From NCBI RefSeq assembly GCF_003751225.1, contig NZ_RJKE01000001.1:6386001-6450000 (forward strand): a stretch of DNA of 64,000 nucleotides, written 5' to 3'. This document shows, one piece after another, positions 8,418 through 16,000 of the stretch (position 1 is the first letter of the stretch; every line of letters starts with the position of its first letter). Source of the DNA: Actinocorallia herbida (GTDB lineage Bacteria; Actinomycetota; Actinomycetes; Streptosporangiales; Streptosporangiaceae). Under the pieces are notes generated by a model. The model had not been told where the DNA came from, searched no databases, and saw only the letters and a program-made list of their open reading frames with translations. A program made the translations under genes and the position numbers.

Positions 8418-8834
8418 TTAGATGTACGGACCGTCCAGGACGTCATAATTACAGAAATTTCCTATTGCGAACTGTCGCGAATACTCACCATCCTCAAGAT
8501 AATTCGATGGACTCCAATCACCCGGACCCGGGTCCAAATCCAATAGGCACCAATCGTCAGCGACGCAAATTCGCAGACCGTCAGAAAGGACGAGCAGGGA
8601 ATACCTGGCAGCATCTTCGACTATTCGATAGTCCTTCAGTCCGAAAACTGATATATGGACCATCCGCCAGTCGCCGGACACTTCAGCGTCCCTCGCCTGT
8701 ATCTCGAATGTCACTTTCCTGGAATCAATGTTCGGATACCTTGGAAGAACAATGCTAATCCCGGTAATGACACCATCCTCGAAATTGTCGAACCTCTCGA
8801 GGAAGGAATCGACATCTACTTCTTCGAGTTTCAC
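8418..8834 (-). CDS. Probable immunity protein of an orphan Rhs tip
   Basis: A 138-residue acidic soluble protein (MKLEEVDVDSFLERFDNFED... to ...LDGPYI) with no signal peptide or membrane segment. It starts with GTG at 8834, nine bases after the stop of the orphan toxin tip. A GAGGTGGG ribosome binding site spans that gap, so the two are arranged for coupled translation. Size, charge and position identify it as a toxin-neutralising partner; I cannot name the family. Its GC content is clearly below the surrounding genome. A 6-bp inverted repeat (8402-8419) overlaps the stop codon. Confidence 0.65.
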   Translation of the reverse strand: MKLEEVDVDSFLERFDNFEDGVITGISIVLPRYPNIDSRKVTFEIQARDAEVSGDWRMVHISVFGLKDYRIVEDAARYSLLVLSDGLRICVADDWCLLDLDPGPGDWSPSNYLEDGEYSRQFAIGNFCNYDVLDGPYI

Positions 8835-8843
8835 GATCCCACC

Positions 8844-9275
8844 TCAATCCTTCACTACCGTGGCGACCTCAGGTTCCATCTTACGGGGATCCTTCTTTCC
8901 AGAAAATGCGGTGCGCCGCGTCCGTGGCCCTGCACGGCTCCCGGCGTCGTGAAGACGTGGCCACGAGGGGCCGCCAGTCCCATGGTCCTTGAAAACTAAG
9001 TGAACGACCGCATCTCCGTTCTCATTGAATATGTATGTTCTGAATCGGTGTGCTATTCGGCACCATGCGCCAGTGTCGTGCCGGCGAGGACGTACCTCAG
9101 AGTGGGTTGCGAAGATCGTGGCGACTCCCGGGTCACTTGATGTCGGCGTCACACCGACCCGCTGGGTTCCTGCGCTTCCCTTATGTCCCTTGGAAGTGCC
9201 GCGGAAGAGAGGGACGTCGCAGTTGTGGACGAGGATGGGGGTGGTGTCTGCGAGGACGTAGTAGGTGTGCGGCGA
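8844..9275 (-). pseudogene. Orphan Rhs C-terminal tip (HINT end plus chimeric toxin), no start codon
   Basis: The frame is open from just after a TGA at 9276-9278 to 8844. Its first residues, HTYYVLADTTPILVHNC, are the end of a HINT domain and are identical in DNA to the live rhs gene. The tip then runs DVPLFRGTSKGHKGSAGTQR and VGVTPTSSDPGVATIFATHS, reminiscent of ADP-ribosyltransferase-like LxRGT starts. It continues into a second module ending PEVATVVKD. Around 9072-9095 the DNA again resembles a HINT end (YVLAGTT in another frame), so two tips appear to be spliced. No start codon or ribosome binding site precedes the HINT residues; it is a silent cassette unless recombined onto a full rhs. 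Confidence 0.7.
9219..9269 (-). repeat. 51-bp perfect direct repeat, copy at the orphan tip
   Basis: These 51 bases are identical to 13451-13501 in the live rhs gene and in the same orientation. They encode HTYYVLADTTPILVHNC, the HINT end where the toxin tip is joined. Recombination between the copies would replace the present metallopeptidase-like tip with the orphan tip and delete everything between. Confidence 0.95.
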
Positions 9276-9490
9276 TCAGGCCGAACGGGAGATCACGGCG
9301 GGCCATGACTGGCTCCCGACCTGCTGCGTTCCAAAGCGTGCCCGTCCGGGCACAGGTCTTGACGGCAACGGTGACGGCAACCCGGGCGAACGAGCAGGAC
9401 CGGCAGGTGTCACCGGGACACCCACACCGCAGGCAACACGAGGAGCCGGCCACCCGGGCCCGCCAAGGATTGAATCATCGGACGGCCGAG

Positions 9491-9640
9491 ATCGGCGAGG
9501 AGACGGAAGCTATCGGTTTGGGCAGGGAACCCTCGCAGGAGCCCTGATCGGGCCTCAGCGGGCAGGCCAGGCCCGCCCGATACGCCGGGCCAGCGTACGG
9601 GCCCCCGCCCCTGCCCAAACCGATCACTCAGCTCGCCGAT
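9491..9640. repeat. Nested long inverted repeat, MITE-like or IS remnant
   Basis: ATCGGTTTGGGCAGGG at 9512-9527 is the exact reverse complement of 9609-9624, and ATCGGCGAG at 9491-9499 is the exact reverse complement of 9632-9640. Together they could fold into a long stem around an 81-base loop. Nothing in the loop looks coding. The arrangement is that of a non-autonomous element or a decayed transposon; a structured RNA is the alternative. Confidence 0.6.
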
Positions 9641-10062
9641 ACCGGAGACACCCAACTCACCAGAACGCACGCAGAGTCATCAGAAGTCACACGAGCTGGC
9701 TGAAACTTTCTCTACAAGTATCAAGAGCGCGCTGACGCGCGCCGCGGGCTACGCCCGCCCGGGACGGGCACGCCTCCTGCCTCCGGCCCGGCAGCCCGCC
9801 CGGCAACAAGATCCAGCCCCATACACCGCCGGGTGCTCGAGCGGCGAGCCGAACCCGAAACGCTGCCCCGCCCAGCGACGAGCGGACCCCACCACCAGCG
9901 TCCGCGCGTTGCCGAAAGCCAGACTGACGACAGAACGCATCTGCCCAGCTCACCCGCTTTGTAGGAAACCTACAACGACCGCTTTGGCTTGACGGCAACA
10001 CTGACGGCAACGAGGGGCACCGTCAGCGCCACACTGCGACCTTGAGGTCATTCCACTGCGCC

Positions 10063-10084
10063 AAAAACCCGCTCAGGCTCGGGT
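10063..10084 (-). terminator. Weak stem-loop with T run downstream of an immunity-like gene
   Basis: On the minus strand ACCCG and CGGGT form a 5-bp stem around an 8-base loop, followed by four more T residues. It lies about 120 bp beyond the stop of the immunity-like gene ending at 10201. The stem is short, so this is a tentative rho-independent terminator. Confidence 0.3.
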
Positions 10085-10200
10085 TCATAAAGTCCCGTCA
10101 TAAGCGAACTTGGCTCACCAAACGCACGAGAATCTTCCGCCCACACCACACCTCGCGCGATTACAATCCCTTCTGCGAGCGATGGTCCGAAGAGGAAGGC

Positions 10201-10461
10201 TCACCTCCCTCTCCAATTGAACGGCGCCACCGTAGACTGGATCACCCCCTCCTCGTCGCCTGAAGCAAAACGAAGCGACGCGTTCGGAGTCTCCTCCCGC
10301 AGGCCGATGTACACCACGTCCTTAAACAGTACTTCGAGCCTGGTCGGCTTTTCCCTCTCCGGGCCGACACATAGAAGTAGTTGACTATGGCTCTTTTCAT
10401 AGCACTTGAGGAAAAGGGGCCTGCCGAAGGAGATCGGCAGGCCGACCTGGACAACTTCCAT
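10201..10461 (-). CDS. Small immunity-like protein behind a truncated toxin
   Basis: An 86-residue soluble protein starting MEVVQVGLPISFGRPLFLKC, with a beta-rich pattern and no signal peptide. The ATG lies 8 bases after the stop of a toxin-tail remnant (10470-10539), with an AGGTAGGAA ribosome binding site overlapping that stop. This is the spacing of toxin-immunity pairs. I do not recognise the family. The toxin body has been lost at the boundary of the IS5-type element, leaving the immunity gene. It could protect against the matching toxin in relatives. Confidence 0.5.
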   Translation of the reverse strand: MEVVQVGLPISFGRPLFLKCYEKSHSQLLLCVGPEREKPTRLEVLFKDVVYIGLREETPNASLRFASGDEEGVIQSTVAPFNWRGR

Positions 10462-10469
10462 TAAATTTC

Positions 10470-10539
10470 CTACCTGAACAGGTTCGCGATCAAGGTCATC
10501 CCCTCATAGAAATCAACCTTGGGGAGCGCGCCTGCATAA
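10470..10539 (-). pseudogene. Last ~22 residues of a toxin tip, cut by the IS5-type element
   Basis: The frame ending YAGALPKVDFYEGMTLIANL and FR, with TAG at 10470, enters directly from the left end of the insertion element. It is not part of the transposase and is followed within 8 bases by an immunity-like gene. It is therefore read as the C terminus of a toxin whose upstream part was removed. Too short to classify. Confidence 0.45.
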
Positions 10540-11548
10540 TGAGGTGATCTCAGAGGAATAGGCCGGTCAGCTGGTTTTTCTGGGCAGGAGGCGGGTGTTC
10601 CGGGCTTTTCTGGAGGGTTCGTCGAAGGCCGGAAATGAGACGTGGAGCCTCGGTAGGAAGAGGGCCACCACAGCTCCGTCTTCGCCTCCGGAAGGCTCCA
10701 CGTGATTGCCCATCGTGCCATGCTCGACGTCTCCCGTGACCTGGTTCTGCAGGTTGCCCGGCTGCTGGGGGCCGAGCGGCGGCGACGTGGAACGCCGAAG
10801 GGCAGCCGTGCGCTGACCCCGTTCTGGCAGGCGGTCGGGGTCCTGCGCTGGTTCCGCGGGGAAATGGACATCCCCGGCCTCGGCCGCGACCACGGCATCT
10901 CGCGGGCCACCGGCTACCGCTACGTGGACGAGGGAATCGACGTTCTCGCAGATCAGGCACCCGATCTGCACGACGCGCTCGACCGCGCGCGAGCCGACGG
11001 CCACGCCTACCTGATCATGGACGGCACCCTGATGTCCGCGGACCGGTGCGCCGAGCAGACCCTCAGCGTCAAAGGCGAGCTGATCGACCTGTGGTACTCC
11101 GGCAAGGCCCACCACCACGCCGGCAACATCCAGGCCCTGTCCTCCCCGGGCGGCCTGCCCCTGTGGGTCTCCGACGTCGAACCCGGCTCCGTCCACGACC
11201 TGACCGCCGCCCGCGCCCACCTGCTCGGCGCTCTCTACAAAGCCGCCGCGAACGGCCTGCCCACCCTCGCCGACGGCGGATACGAAGGCGCCGGAATCGG
11301 CATTCTCACCCCCATCAAAAACCCCACCGACGGACAGCGGCTCAGCATCGGCAACCGCACCTACAACCGGCTCCTACGCGGACTGCGCTGCCTCGGAGAA
11401 CGAGGATTCGCCCTGCTCAAGACCCGATGGCGCACCCTCCAGCACATCACCGCCAGCCCCAGCAAAATCACCGACATCACCCGAGCCGCCCTCGTCCTCA
11501 CCCACTTCGAACACGGCCACCTACCCGAAACTCGGTGAGATCACCTCA
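10540..11548 (+). mobile_element. IS5-type insertion sequence, about 1.0 kb, apparently intact
   Basis: Bounded by perfect 13-bp terminal inverted repeats: TGAGGTGATCTCA at 10540-10552 and its reverse complement at 11536-11548. The single transposase gene fills most of it. The right end lies inside an ISAs1-family transposase gene, and the left end abuts a toxin-tail remnant. I see no target duplication in the flanks. The two flanks do not belong to one gene, so a deletion has accompanied or followed the insertion. Confidence 0.85.
10702..11538 (+). CDS. IS5-family (DDE_Tnp_4 type) transposase
   Basis: A 278-residue protein with an N-terminal helix-turn-helix region (FRGEMDIPGLGRDHGISRAT, then GYRYVDEGI) and an RNase H-like catalytic core. 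The acidic triad is visible as Asp in IMDGTLMSADR, Asp in LADGGYEGAG and Glu in CLGERGFALLKTRWR. Length and motifs fit the HARBI1/IS5-like DDE_Tnp_4 group. It reads opposite to the rhs cassettes. GTG at 10702 is used, with GAAGG just upstream; an in-frame ATG at 10720 is a possible alternative. No frameshift is seen, so it may be active. Confidence 0.85.
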   Translation: MIAHRAMLDVSRDLVLQVARLLGAERRRRGTPKGSRALTPFWQAVGVLRWFRGEMDIPGLGRDHGISRATGYRYVDEGIDVLADQAPDLHDALDRARADGHAYLIMDGTLMSADRCAEQTLSVKGELIDLWYSGKAHHHAGNIQALSSPGGLPLWVSDVEPGSVHDLTAARAHLLGALYKAAANGLPTLADGGYEGAGIGILTPIKNPTDGQRLSIGNRTYNRLLRGLRCLGERGFALLKTRWRTLQHITASPSKITDITRAALVLTHFEHGHLPETR

Positions 11549-12262
11549 GTGCGCGTTCTTCTCCTCGACCAGGAACGTGGCGGCGTCGCGTTGGGTGTGC
11601 TGGGCGTCCGCGGTGACGATGACGTCCTCCAGATCGAGGGGTTGGAGCAGGGGCCGGAGCGCGGTGATCTCGTTGCTCTTGCCGTCGACTTCCACTTGCC
11701 GGAGTGTGGCCTGCGCGGCCTGGTCCAGGACCGACAGCAGATGGGTCGCGGTGCCCTTCGCGGTGTAGTGGCGGGTGCCGCGCAGGCTCTTGCCGTCAAC
11801 GGCCAGCACACGCCGTCCGGTCGGCCGGGGCGTGGTCGCCGGCCCGGTGAGCTGCCCGACCAGCCATGACGCCGCGGCGGCATCGAACGCCTCGGGATCG
11901 ACTTGTTCCAGCACCCGGCGGATCGTCGCTTCGCCAGGAGGCTCCCAGCTGCGGGAAAGCGGATCCCACCGCACTTCCAAGGAAGCCATGACCTGCGGGG
12001 ACGCGTCCGCGACCCGCTCAGCGACCGCCGCGAACGACCGCGCCCCGGCCACCACCGCCGCAACCGTCACCGCCAGCAGCGACACCAGCCGATGCCGCAC
12101 CCCACGCGCGTCCCGCGGATCGGGAACCCCGGCCAGGCAATCCAGCAACCCCGGCGTCCGACCGGCCAGAATCTCCCGCTCACCAGCGGAAAGCGGCCTG
12201 ACGGCAACGCCAACGGCAACGGAGGCGATCCCCAGCCCCCAGCGGGGCCGCCTCAGCGCCAT
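11546..12262 (-). pseudogene. ISAs1-family transposase truncated by the IS5-type element
   Basis: A 238-codon 5' part of an ISAs1 (H-repeat) transposase. It shows the DDE_Tnp_1-associated N-terminal region (LLDCLAGVPDPRDARGVRHR) and the start of the catalytic domain with RRVLAVDGKSLRGT and VIVTADAQHTQRDAATFLVE. It stops after EEKNAH, where the family normally continues with a YLF-like segment towards the last catalytic acid. The TGA is supplied by the terminal repeat of the IS5-type element. The remaining third is absent from the other side of the insertion. Non-functional. Confidence 0.88.
12198..12220 (-). repeat. ISAs1-associated paired GACGGCAAC motif
   Basis: The start of the truncated ISAs1 transposase gene holds two ACGGCAAC units 10 bases apart, read as VAVGVAVR on the minus strand. 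Closely similar copies stand without a transposase gene at 9358-9381 and 9988-10011, which suggests two further ISAs1-type ends were once present. Confidence 0.5.
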
Positions 12263-12325
12263 GCGCCCTGGCTGCCTCCGTCCCGCCGAATTGCTGGATC
12301 AGCCCTGGCGGCGCTCTTCGAGAAG

Positions 12326-12595
12326 CTAAACCCACTCGTTCTCGGAAAACTGGGAGTAATCCGCTGTGAGGGCGCTCGGAGCAGTTTCGATCAGGTGGAG
12401 GACTGTCCATGCCAGGCCGAAACACCCATCCGGACCGAAGACCGAAAGAAGAGCTTTCGCCTCCTCGTCAGAGATTGGAGCAACAATCTGCCCCAAAAGG
12501 CTCTCTCGACCTTCGAGATCATCAGGAGTGGCTGAGTCTTCACGCGGAAGCGGGCCAGCTGCCACCAGGTCTTCCATCTGTTTACGAAGCGTCAT
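12326..12595 (-). CDS. Orphan immunity-like protein downstream of a toxinless HINT stub
   Basis: An 89-residue acidic protein (MTLRKQMEDLVAAGPLPRED ... FGPDGCFGLAWTVLHLIETA ...), soluble and helical in pattern. The ATG follows the stop of a HINT stub by 10 bases, with CAGGGAAA as ribosome binding site. The position is that of an immunity gene, but the toxin between HINT and immunity gene is gone. I cannot name the family. Retention of an intact frame without its toxin suggests selection for protection against sibling strains, or recent loss. Confidence 0.6.
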   Translation of the reverse strand: MTLRKQMEDLVAAGPLPREDSATPDDLEGRESLLGQIVAPISDEEAKALLSVFGPDGCFGLAWTVLHLIETAPSALTADYSQFSENEWV

Positions 12596-12605
12596 TTTCC
12601 CTGGC

Positions 12606-12671
12606 TCAATTGCTGTTGGCGTTGTGAACGAGGACTGTTGTGTGACCGGCGAGCACGTAGTGGGTGGGGGT
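12606..12671 (-). pseudogene. HINT-domain end stub without a toxin
   Basis: The frame reads THYVLAGHTTVLVHNANSN and then stops. This is the same HINT end as HTYYVLADTTPILVHNC in rhs, but divergent in DNA, and it ends three codons after the HN cleavage position. It lies between the live immunity gene and the orphan immunity gene at 12326-12595. It has no start signal of its own. Confidence 0.75.
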
Positions 12672-12694
12672 CCGGCAGAGCGGGCACAAGCCGC

Positions 12695-13054
12695 TCACTC
12701 CCAGGAAAAGCTCTGCGGCGAAACACCCCCCGACCAAAGCCGATTGAGCGCACTCAGCATCCGGGTCAAACTCACGTCGAACTCGTTCCAGCCATCGGGA
12801 TCCGATCTCATCCACCGATCATGGATTACCAGCCCTCGTGGATAGGGCCCCGTCGATCCTATGAATCGGCCGCATGAGGCACACCAAACATATGTCACCA
12901 AGGACAGTTTCCCAGCTCGGGCAGACTTCCGCGCATATGCCCTTATCGAGATCTGCCCGCACCCGGGACATACGCGCTCACTTTGATCGTCCAGGAAGGA
13001 AGGACCCGCACCCAGAACGGCAAGCTCATCTGCAGAGAAAGGTTGACGCCGCAC
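12695..13054 (-). CDS. Zinc-ribbon protein, probable cognate immunity protein of the Rhs metallopeptidase tip
   Basis: A 119-residue soluble protein with two paired-cysteine knuckles, CPGC at 29-32 and CASC at 58-61, forming a probable zinc ribbon. It starts with GTG at 13054, three bases after the rhs stop. Its AGGAGG ribosome binding site lies inside the last rhs codons, so the two genes are translationally coupled. That position and coupling make it the immunity protein for the rhs tip. Its zinc-binding character beside a HExxH toxin is notable, though direct zinc competition is only speculation. Family not recognised. Confidence 0.7.
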   Translation of the reverse strand: MRRQPFSADELAVLGAGPSFLDDQSERVCPGCGQISIRAYARKSARAGKLSLVTYVWCASCGRFIGSTGPYPRGLVIHDRWMRSDPDGWNEFDVSLTRMLSALNRLWSGGVSPQSFSWE

Positions 13055-13057
13055 CGA

Positions 13058-16000
13058 TTATTTCACCCTCCTCGTGAATTGCTGCCACATCATGACTCCG
13101 TAGTCCTCTGCAGCCGCTTCAGTGCCACCCACGCTGTCAGGACCTCTCAGCCTGAAGGTCTGATGGTGGCGAATCTCGTGGAACACGGTCGTCACCGCAG
13201 TCTGCATATCCGATAGACCCATGTCCGAAATATTGATCAGCGGCCGCCCTCTGGGCCCCAGTTGCGGCATGCCCGAACCCGTATGCGGACTGACCCCGTA
13301 CGCCGGAGTACCACCGATACTGATTTCCGAAACGTGCACTATATCATAATCAGATACGCCCATACCAGCACGACCCAGCGCCATTTTCAGCTTCTTGATA
13401 CTTACCGCAGGGCCCCTTTTCCCCCCAGGCGCGCTCTGCGGATCATCTCCGCAGTTGTGGACGAGGATGGGGGTGGTGTCTGCGAGGACGTAGTAGGTGT
13501 GGAGGGTGTTGATGGTGAGGTCGTAGGTGGTTACTCCGGTGGCCTGGTAGGACCGGGTGGTCTCCACGAGGGCTCGGGTGCCGTCGATCTGCTGGAGTTG
13601 GTCTCCGGGGCGGAGGTCGGCGGCGTCGACCCACGACTGCTGGGTGAAGCTGAAGAAGGGGTGGTGAGCGGTCGTCGTCAGGAGGGCCGGCGGACCGCGA
13701 GGGGACTTGGCCGAAGAGATGCGCAGGTCGATGAAGTCGCGATCGTCCGGGGTGACGATGAGACGAGAGACCTTGTGGTTTTGGGTCTTGCCTTCGATTG
13801 CGGGAACGGCGTTCTTGATCTTGTCGCCGACCTTGATGTCGCTGATCTTCTTCGTCGAGCCGTCGGCCATCAGGACCTTGGTCGAACCGGTGAAGCTGTG
13901 CTTGATCGGGCAGGAGGCGCCCATGCCGTCGTCTGCTTCCGACTGCTTGCCGGGCTTGGACTTGGAGAACTTGTTGCCCAGGTAGGCGCCGCCGCCGCCG
14001 AAGAGGGCGCCGGTGACCGCGCCGTCCTTGGCGGACTGGCCCGCGCCGGACCAGGAGCAACCGGCCTTGGAGCTGCCGCAGGTCATGCCGTAGGTGACGG
14101 TGTTCTCCGCCGCCCCGCTCACCGCGCCTGTGACGGCACCGTCCAGGACGTTGCCGACGAGTTTGGGCAGGGAGTTCTTCAAGGCGGACTTCGCAAGGAG
14201 ACCGCCCATGCCGCCGCCGATCGCACCACCGACCGCGCCCGTGACGCCGCCCAGGACGCCGGACTTGATGAAGGAGCCCGTGGAGCAGGCGCCCTTCTGG
14301 CCCTCGATGCACTTGCCGCCCTGCTCGATCATGCCGCCGACCGCGCCTGCCACCGCGCCGCAGGCCGCGGCGCCGGCGATGGCACCGATGCCACCCGTGG
14401 CCACGCCCAGGGCCGCGGCGCAGCCGGCGAAGACCGCGACAGAGGCTACGATCGAGACGACTGTGGCGATCTTGGAGGCGTTGGCCTTCGCCCATTTTTT
14501 GGTGCTCTTGGCTACGTTCTTGACGGCCTTCTTGGCGTTCTTCGCGGCCTGTTTGACCTTCTTGACGGCCGTCTTCACCTTTTTGGCGATCTTCTTCGTC
14601 GCCTTCTTGACGACGGTGACGACCTTCTTCTTGATCTCGCGGACGCGTTTCACTGCCTTCTGGTAGTAGTTCTTGACTACCTTGGTGACCTTCTTCTTGA
14701 CGTCCTTCACCTTGTGGACGACGGTCTTGGCGGTCCGGACCGTGTAGTTCCAGGCGGAATTCGCGTAGCTCGTCGTGTTCTTCCACGCCGTGGAGGCCGC
14801 GGTGGTCGTGTAGTTGTAGGCGGTCGACACCGCACTGGTGGCCTTCTTCGCCACACCGCAGATCCAGCAGTGGCCGGAGGGGTCCGTGCCGGTCACCGGG
14901 TTGTCGGCGACGTAGGCGAACGGGTTGGCGTTGGCGGAGTTCGGGGTCGGCGTGGAGTCGAAGGTGTCCTTGTTCTGGAACTGGCCCGTCGCCGGGTTGT
15001 ACCAGCGGGCCGTCATGTTCACGCGATCGGCGGAGGCGTCCGTCCAGCCCGACTGGAAGCCGACGTTGCCCGCCATGCCCGCGCTCGCGGTCTTCTTGCC
15101 GAACGGGTCATACGTGGTCGAACCCGTCAGGCCCGTACTCGCCGTGGTGAAGTTCCCGATGACGTCATCGTGCCGGTCCGTCCAGGCCAGCACCGACGCC
15201 GATGGAGAGCCTGTCAGGCCGATCCCGACCAGGCCGTCGCCCGTATCGCGGCTGTAGGTGTTGGAGCCGTCGGAGGCGACGGTGTTCTCCATGCCGGAGT
15301 AGGCGAAGGTGTGCGGGTTGGGGCCGCCGCTGGTGATGACGCGGCCCAGGGCGTCGAGCAGATAGGTCTGTGTTCCGGCGGCTCCGGCCGACTGGGTGAT
15401 CTGCTGGCCGAACGCGTCGCTGGTGTACGTGCCCGACGAGGTGCCCGTCTGCGCCGACAGCGTCCCGCGGGCCGTGTAGGCGTAGGTCGTGTGGCCGTCC
15501 GAGGTGAGCTGGTCGCGGGCGTCGTAGGTGTAGACCTCGGCGCCGACCTGGACACGGTTGCCCGAGGCGTCGTAGGCGTAGGCGGTCGTCGTCGTGCCGT
15601 TGTTCCAGCCGGTGATCCGGTTGGCCCGGTCGTAGGTGTAGGTGTTGGCCGACGCGCCGTTGACGCCCGTCGTCGTCTTGGACGTGACGTTGCTGTTGTC
15701 GTCGTAGCCGTAGGCGACGGACGCGATGGTGGTGCCCGCGCTCGTCTTCAGCGTGTCGCCGGTGGGCCGGTGCCTGGTGTCGTAGGTGAACGACCGGGTC
15801 TTGGCGGTGCCGTAGGCGATCGACGTCAGCTGCGACATCGTGTCGTAGCCGTAGGTGAGTCGGGTGCCGGTGAGCGGGTCGTCGAGGGTCGACAGGCGGC
15901 CCGCGGTGTCATAGCCGTAGGCGGTGGTGCCGGCGGCGTCGGTCCGGGAGGCCAGGAGCCCGTCGGTGCCGTAGGCGAAGCTGCTGCTGCCCGCCGAGCC

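Larger units (their letters stand above)
9276..10200. other. Gene-free debris region with insertion-sequence traces and inverted repeats
   Basis: No coding sequence is supported here. The region holds a motif of two GACGGCAAC-like units at 9358-9381 and again at 9988-10011, which also occurs at the start of the truncated ISAs1 transposase (12198-12220). It holds a large nested inverted repeat at 9491-9640, two small hairpins (9727-9740 and 9745-9757), and a perfect 7-bp inverted repeat with a 3-base loop at 9959-9975. The pattern suggests decayed mobile-element ends. Confidence 0.5.

Noticed and set aside
9025-9735. Several overlapping plus-strand frames across the orphan tip and debris region
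   Set aside because: Antisense to the HINT end identical to rhs; no coding signal of their own.
10042-10263. 73-codon plus-strand frame opposite the 86-residue immunity-like gene
   Set aside because: The minus-strand frame has the ribosome binding site and toxin-tail context; the plus frame has neither.
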